Assembly (NCBI GenBank): GCA_016872875.1
Contig: VGYW01000060.1
Location: forward strand, 1-27,781
DNA: 27,781 nt
Reading direction: 5' to 3'
Source: Planctomycetota bacterium
Lineage (GTDB): Bacteria; Planctomycetota; PUPC01; DSUN01
A program made the translations under genes and the position numbers. The notes under the pieces are model-generated. The model made no database searches, was not told where the DNA came from, and worked only from the letters and a program-made list of their open reading frames with translations. Positions 24,054 to 27,781 of the stretch are shown here, piece by piece (the stretch's first letter is position 1; each line of letters starts with the position of its first letter).

Positions 24054-24077
24054 CCCGCATTCCGCTAGGAATGCGGG
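24054..24077. repeat. Hairpin just downstream of pilT
   Basis: CCCGCATTCC and GGAATGCGGG form a perfect 10-bp stem around GCTA, ending 2 nt after the pilT stop (minus strand). It could slow or end transcription, but no T-run follows it on the minus strand. Confidence 0.6.
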
Positions 24078-24079
24078 CG

Positions 24080-25216
24080 CTACTCCGTGGCTCGGATGCC
24101 GCCGGCGAGCGCGCCCTCGCTGACGAAGACGCCCTCGAGCATGCCGCGGAGCCCCTGGGGACTCGGCGAGGTCTCCATCCCCACGCTCTCCTCGATGTAG
24201 CCCTCCTTGATCAGCTCGTAGAGCGAGCGGTTGAAGTCGATCATGCCCTCCGCCTTGGACTGCTTCATCACGTCCTGGATACGGACGTCGTCCCCCTGCT
24301 CGATGAGCTTGGCGATGGGGGGGTTGACGATCATGATTTCGAGTGCGGGGATTCGCGCGACGCCGGGCTTGATGGAGGGGAGGAGCTTCTGGCAGATGAT
24401 GGCCTTGAGGTTGAACTGTAGGCTGAGGCGGATCATCTTCTGGCGCGCGGTCTCGAAGAACTCAAGGAGGCGCGAGAAGGTCTGTGCGACCGTGGAGCTG
24501 TGGAGCGTGCCGAAGACCAGGTGGCCGGTCTCGGCCGCGGTGATGCCGCTCTGCACGGTCTCCGTGTCGCGCATCTCGCCCAGCAGGATGATGTCGGGGT
24601 CCTGCCGCACCACGTAGCGGAGCGCGTCGCGGAACGACGGCACGTCGATGCCCACCTCGCGCTGGTTGATGACGGAGCGGTTGTCCTGGTAGACGTATTC
24701 GATGGGGTCCTCCACGGTGACGATGTGGAGTCGGCGGGTGGTGTTGATGTACTCGATGATGGCGGCGAGGCTGGTGGACTTTCCGCTGCCTGTGACGCCC
24801 GAGACGATGACGAAGCCCTGGTCGAGCGCGGCGATCTGCTCCATCGTGGCCTGGGGGAGGTGGAGCTCTTCGAAGGTCGGGATTCGGAAGTTGACGAGGC
24901 GGCCGGCCATGCTCAGGCAGCCGCGCTGGTGGTAGGCGTTGATCCGCAGGCGAGTCTTCGCATCCACGCTGTAGGCCAGGTCAACGTCGCCCGCCCGCTC
25001 GAGGGTTCGGACCTGTTCTTCGGAGAGGATTTCGTAGATGAGGCGGCGCACCTGGGCGTCGCTAAGCGGCGGGAGGTCGAGGTTCCGAAGGTCGCCCCTG
25101 ATGCGGAAGATGGGCGGCGCGCCGGCCTTCAGATGAAGGTCGGAGGCCCCGTACTTGCCCATGAGCCGGAAGAGCTTGTGGATTTCCTTGGAGTCGGCTG
25201 CGCTTGCGTCGGGCAT
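24080..25216 (-). CDS. pilT: Type IV pilus retraction ATPase PilT
   Basis: A 378-residue hexameric ATPase that drives pilus retraction at the inner membrane. It has the N-terminal PAS-like region with ASDLHLKAGAPP (24-35), Walker A GVTGSGKST (140-148), Asp box VEDPIEY (168-174), Walker B DPDIILLGEMRD (206-217), and His box AAETGHLVFGTLHS (227-240), plus the PilT-like SRLLEFF helix. GEMRD and the length fit PilT or PilU rather than the longer PilB. No other pilus genes are in view. It begins 10 nt after the citrate-synthase-like stop, so the two are likely cotranscribed although their roles differ. Confidence 0.93.
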   Translation of the reverse strand: MPDASAADSKEIHKLFRLMGKYGASDLHLKAGAPPIFRIRGDLRNLDLPPLSDAQVRRLIYEILSEEQVRTLERAGDVDLAYSVDAKTRLRINAYHQRGCLSMAGRLVNFRIPTFEELHLPQATMEQIAALDQGFVIVSGVTGSGKSTSLAAIIEYINTTRRLHIVTVEDPIEYVYQDNRSVINQREVGIDVPSFRDALRYVVRQDPDIILLGEMRDTETVQSGITAAETGHLVFGTLHSSTVAQTFSRLLEFFETARQKMIRLSLQFNLKAIICQKLLPSIKPGVARIPALEIMIVNPPIAKLIEQGDDVRIQDVMKQSKAEGMIDFNRSLYELIKEGYIEESVGMETSPSPQGLRGMLEGVFVSEGALAGGIRATE

Positions 25217-25226
25217 CCTTTGCCCC

Positions 25227-26624
25227 CTATCGCCCCCGGGCGTGGCCGTGGTGCCGCGCCTCGAAGTACTCGAGGAAGTGGATGCGGACCTGCTCGATCA
25301 TCTCCTCGTCGGAGATGACCGTGGTGCGGCCGTCGCTGTACTGGTCGGCCACCCAGCGGCAGATTTTGTGGAGCTTGACCTTCGAGAGGCGCTGGTCCCC
25401 CTCGAGGCCGAGGAACTGGTTGACCCAGAGCGCCACGCCGTCGGCGCCCGACTTGTCGGTGATGGCCACATTCGGCCCGCGGCCCAGGAGGGCCTGGGTG
25501 TCGAAGATGTTGTAGATGCGCTCGTCGCGCCAGAGGCCGTCGGCGTGGATGCCGGCACGCGTGGTGTTGAAGTGCTTCCCAACAAAGGGCTGGTTGTCGG
25601 GCAGCCGCGTGCCGACCTCGTGCTCGTAGTACTGCGCGGCCTCCGTGATCGCGCGCGTGTCCATCCCGTTCAGCGCGCCCTTGATGCCGATGTATTCGAA
25701 CACGGCGCCCTCCAGCGGCGGGTTCCCCGTCCGCTCCCCGATCCCGAACAGCGTCGCGTTCACAGCGTCCACCCCGTAGAGCCAGGCGCTCGCGGCGTTG
25801 ATGTGGACCTTGTGGAAGTCGTCGTGCCCGTGCCACTCCAGGCGGTCGGGCGGCACGCCGGCGTCGTGGGTCATCCTGTAGACGAGCTTGGGGATGCTCC
25901 GTGGGAGGGCGACCCCTGGGTAGCTGAGGCCGAAGCCCAACGTGTCGCACAGCCGCACCTTCACCCTCAGGTGCTCGGGCAGGCCCTCCGAAATCTCGCT
26001 GAGCTTCGCAACGAACGGCACCACGAAGCCGCCGATGTCGGCCCGCGTGATGTCTTCGAGGTGGCACCGCGGCCTGATGCCGGCCTCGAGCGCCGCCTTG
26101 ACCACGCCGAGGTACTGGTCCATGGTCTGCCGCCGCGTCTTCCGCATCTTGTGGAAGATATGGTAGTCGGAGCAGGAGGCCAGGATGCCGGTCTCCTTGA
26201 GGCCGACCTTCTCGACGTTCGAGAGGTCGCCGACGTCGGCGCGAATCCACCCCGTGATCTCCGGGTATCGCGCGCCCACGCCCATGCAGGCCTCGCACGC
26301 CGCGCGGTCCTTCGTGGTGTAGAGGAAGAACTCCGTCTGGCGCACCACGCCGTTCGGCCCGCTGATCCGCGCCAGGTACTCATACAGGCGCCGCGTCTGC
26401 TCCACAGTGTAGGGCGGGCGCGATTGCTGCCCGTCCCGGAACGTCGTGTCCGTTATCCTGATGTCGCGCGTCCGCAGCGACCCAGGGTCGAACTCCACCA
26501 CCTGTCCGTCAATCTCCTCGTAGACCTTCCCCTCGAAGACGATGTGCGGGGGGAGGTGGTAGGGGAACATGTCCTCCAGGAGCTGTGGCTCCTGAACCTC
26601 GACCAGTTCACGCCGGCGAGCCAT
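25227..26624 (-). CDS. Re-type citrate synthase-like enzyme (HMGL / 2-isopropylmalate synthase superfamily)
   Basis: A 465-residue acyl-CoA:2-oxoacid condensing enzyme. It shows RITDTTFRDGQQSRPPYT (56-73), the metal-binding HGHDDF (265-270) and GIGERTGNPPLEG (294-306). Long stretches such as VVRQTEFFLYTTKDR, YPEITGWIRA, SDYHIFHKM and RCHLEDITRADI match, from memory, the Re-citrate synthases of Clostridium kluyveri and Dehalococcoides more than leucine-pathway IPMS. It also lacks the LeuA C-terminal regulatory domain. It would then condense acetyl-CoA with oxaloacetate. Homocitrate or isopropylmalate synthase remain possible. The frame extends to 26678, but the ATG at 26624 has a GAGGAG site about 11 nt upstream. 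It is first in a minus-strand run, followed by pilT. Confidence 0.75.
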   Translation of the reverse strand: MARRRELVEVQEPQLLEDMFPYHLPPHIVFEGKVYEEIDGQVVEFDPGSLRTRDIRITDTTFRDGQQSRPPYTVEQTRRLYEYLARISGPNGVVRQTEFFLYTTKDRAACEACMGVGARYPEITGWIRADVGDLSNVEKVGLKETGILASCSDYHIFHKMRKTRRQTMDQYLGVVKAALEAGIRPRCHLEDITRADIGGFVVPFVAKLSEISEGLPEHLRVKVRLCDTLGFGLSYPGVALPRSIPKLVYRMTHDAGVPPDRLEWHGHDDFHKVHINAASAWLYGVDAVNATLFGIGERTGNPPLEGAVFEYIGIKGALNGMDTRAITEAAQYYEHEVGTRLPDNQPFVGKHFNTTRAGIHADGLWRDERIYNIFDTQALLGRGPNVAITDKSGADGVALWVNQFLGLEGDQRLSKVKLHKICRWVADQYSDGRTTVISDEEMIEQVRIHFLEYFEARHHGHARGR

Positions 26625-26645
26625 AGGCCATCCTTCTCCTCTCTT

Positions 26646-26701
26646 GTTCGTAGTGCGGCCTTCAGGCCGTAGCCCCACGGGCTAAAGCCCGCACTACGAA
26701 C
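26646..26701. repeat. Palindromic element GTTCGTAGTGCGG ... CCGCACTACGAAC
   Basis: Perfect 13-bp outer arms (26646-26658 and 26689-26701) enclose further pairing between GGCC..GGCC and AGCCC..GGGCT segments. It lies between the tRNA-Gln 3' end and the citrate-synthase-like gene, in the direction of the tRNA transcript. It may act as a processing or termination signal or be a simple dispersed palindrome. Confidence 0.75.
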
Positions 26702-26712
26702 CCGGAACTCCC

Positions 26713-26787
26713 TGGCTGCCCCGCCAGGACTCGAACCTGGAAACCGAGACCCAAATTCTCGTGTGTTACCGATTACACCACGGGGCA
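26713..26787 (-). tRNA. tRNA-Gln (TTG anticodon)
   Basis: On the minus strand a 75-nt cloverleaf folds fully: acceptor TGCCCCG/CGGGGCA, D-stem GTGT/ACAC, anticodon stem CGAGA/TCTCG around the loop ATTTGGG (anticodon TTG, reads CAA), T-arm CCAGG-TTCGAGT-CCTGG, discriminator G and an encoded CCA. The weak first pair T1-A72 is a normal feature of tRNA-Gln. Confidence 0.95.
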
Positions 26788-26804
26788 TCGCCGTCGCCTG
26801 CATT

Positions 26805-26834
26805 ATTGTAGCAAAACCCCATCCGAAAAGTAAA
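26805..26834 (-). promoter_or_regulatory. Promoter of tRNA-Gln
   Basis: On the minus strand TTTACT (26829-26834) and TACAAT (26805-26810) are spaced by 18 nt, with the -10 box about 17 nt before the mature tRNA 5' end. Confidence 0.6.
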
Positions 26835-26854
26835 GGCCATTTCGCGCCGCCCAA

Positions 26855-26948
26855 TCGTCCTCGTTGTCGTCGTCGTCCTCGTCCTCGAATGCGACGCACA
26901 GAAAAGGCAATACTCGACGACGACGACGAGGACGACGACGAGCACGAG
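26855..26948. repeat. CGTCCTCG / CGAGGACG simple-repeat fold-back with 25-nt loop
   Basis: The left arm of TCGTCC/TCGTCG units (26855-26887) and the right arm of CGACGA/CGAGGA units (26913-26948) are largely complementary and enclose a 25-nt unique loop. It lies upstream of mtaB. The rest of 26788-27050 shows the tRNA promoter and the mtaB ribosome site only. Confidence 0.85.
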
Positions 26949-27050
26949 AAGAGGGGCGAGCAGAGGGTCACCAGGATCAATCCTCTTTCCTTTCCCCCCG
27001 CTTTCCTGTAGAGTACCATGAGGTCTTCCGTTCACAGGAGCCTGCCAGCG

Positions 27051-27781
27051 ATGCTGCGGTGCGCGTTCGTTACCCTGGGCTGCAAGGTGAACCAGTACGA
27101 CACCCAGGCCCTCCGCGAGGCCCTCGCGCGCCTCGGATGCCAGGAGGCGCCAGCAGAGGCAGAGGCCGGCCTCTACCTCGTCAACACCTGCTGCGTGACG
27201 CGCGAGAGCCACGCCAAGGGGCTCCAGGCCGTCCGCCGCATCGCGCGCGAGCACCCCAACGCCCGAATCGTCGTCACAGGCTGTAGCGCCGACGCCGACC
27301 CCGACGCCTTCCGCTCGCTGCCGTCGGTCACTCTCGTCGCCGGCAACGCCGCCAAACCTCTCCTTGCTCAGCTTCTGGCCGAGTCCATTGAGGCGCCCCA
27401 TTCACAGGCCGGCTTGCCAATCCGCAATCCGAAATCCGCAATCCGAAATCCCCCCTGGCCCCCCATCAGCTCCTTCGCCGGCCACAGCCGCGCCTTCGTG
27501 AAGATCGAGGACGGCTGCGACGACTTCTGCTCCTATTGCGTCGTGCCCCTCGTGCGTGGCCGCGTGCGCAGCCGGCCGCCCGACGAGGTTGCCGCCGAGG
27601 TCGCCCGCCTCGCCGCCAACGGCTTCCTGGAGGTCGTCCTCACCGGCATCCACCTCGGCGCCTATGGCCTGGACTCCCCATCGTCCTCGTCCTCGTCCCT
27701 CGTCCCTCGTCCTCGATGCTCTGCATTCGTTCCGGGAAGAGTCGAGGACGAGGACGAGGGACGAGGACGAGGACGAGGGGA
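27051..27781 (+). CDS. mtaB: MtaB-type tRNA (t6A37) methylthiotransferase, 3' partial
   Basis: A radical-SAM enzyme that adds a methylthio group to t6A at position 37 of tRNAs. The frame stays open to the window end. The UPF0004 domain has C11 (TLGCKVNQYDT), C47 (VNTC) and C78 (VTGC) for one Fe-S cluster. The radical-SAM cluster is C156, C160 and C163 (EDGCDDFCSYC), followed by RGRVRSRPP and the LTGIHLGAYG strand. The ATG at 27051 has AGGAG 10 nt upstream; an in-frame ATG at 27018 has no such site. Two repeat families lie in frame: heptamers giving IRNPKSAIRNP (124-134) in the linker between domains, and a Ser/Glu/Gly-Arg-rich fold-back from about residue 209. Function beyond the window edge cannot be judged. 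Confidence 0.88.
   Translation, partial: MLRCAFVTLGCKVNQYDTQALREALARLGCQEAPAEAEAGLYLVNTCCVTRESHAKGLQAVRRIAREHPNARIVVTGCSADADPDAFRSLPSVTLVAGNAAKPLLAQLLAESIEAPHSQAGLPIRNPKSAIRNPPWPPISSFAGHSRAFVKIEDGCDDFCSYCVVPLVRGRVRSRPPDEVAAEVARLAANGFLEVVLTGIHLGAYGLDSPSSSSSSLVPRPRCSAFVPGRVEDEDEGRGRGRG
27419..27451. repeat. AATCCGA/AATCCGC heptamer repeat, 33 nt, in frame inside mtaB
   Basis: 4.7 copies alternating AATCCGC and AATCCGA. It has the same length and the same coding-strand sense as the block in the GH35-like gene, and encodes IRNPKSAIRNP between the two domains of the enzyme. Confidence 0.88.
27681..27781. repeat. CGTCCTCG / CGAGGACG fold-back with 25-nt loop inside mtaB
   Basis: The left arm 27681-27716 and right arm from 27742 to the window end are reverse complements over about 35 nt with very few mismatches, around a 25-nt loop (27717-27741). 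Its arms and loop length repeat the design of 26855-26948. It is in frame with mtaB and encodes a Ser-rich then Glu/Asp/Gly/Arg-rich stretch. Confidence 0.88.

Noticed and set aside
27018..27050. Upstream in-frame ATG for mtaB
   Set aside because: No ribosome site precedes it, while the ATG at 27051 has AGGAG at good spacing and begins the conserved N-terminus.

Overview
The window is GC-rich DNA with dense, strand-clustered coding and an unusual load of palindromic and fold-back repeats. Secreted glycoside hydrolases, a membrane-anchored Ser/Thr-kinase-like protein with a proline-rich linker, a PilT ATPase and the mix of interspersed repeats suggest a free-living Gram-negative of the Planctomycetota/PVC type. 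This is inference; the window holds no rRNA or other firm marker.

Layout. 1-4519 (+): a 5'-truncated Eco57I-like N6-adenine DNA methyltransferase/restriction protein, followed after 19 nt by a SEC-C protein. 4674-7130 (-): a SWIM/SNF2 ATPase, convergent to these two. 7131-8099: a 969-bp divergent intergenic region without a credible gene but packed with palindromes, including two perfect palindromes of 36 and 38 bp that share a 24-bp core, and ending in a good promoter for the next gene. 8100-11327 (+): a degenerate Ser/Thr kinase with one membrane span. 11500-12066 (+): a phage-type metallopeptidase. 12432-13751 (+): an AAA/DUF4143-type ATPase with an apparently leaderless, operator-overlapped promoter. 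13755-15293 (+): a secreted propeller-like protein that runs convergently into the next cluster with a 53-bp overlap.

15241-26624 is one long minus-strand run. Read in its own direction it holds a probable Re-type citrate synthase, pilT, a GT-C membrane glycosyltransferase, an AAA_21 ATPase, a divergent GH35-like protein and a GH36 alpha-galactosidase. Upstream of the synthase lies a tRNA-Gln(TTG) with its own promoter. From 27051 on the plus strand an mtaB-type tRNA methylthiotransferase runs off the window end.

The most striking theme is repeats. Several different simple-sequence or palindromic families recur as fold-back structures between genes, and also in frame inside genes: a kinase linker, a GH35-like protein (three places) and mtaB (two places). 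A 33-nt (11-codon) block of AATCCGA-type heptamers appears in the same sense and in matching peptide register in two unrelated genes. The three hydrolase-like secreted proteins probably serve polysaccharide breakdown. The methyltransferase, SEC-C and SNF2 genes may be a small DNA-processing or defence island. The rest looks like separate housekeeping.
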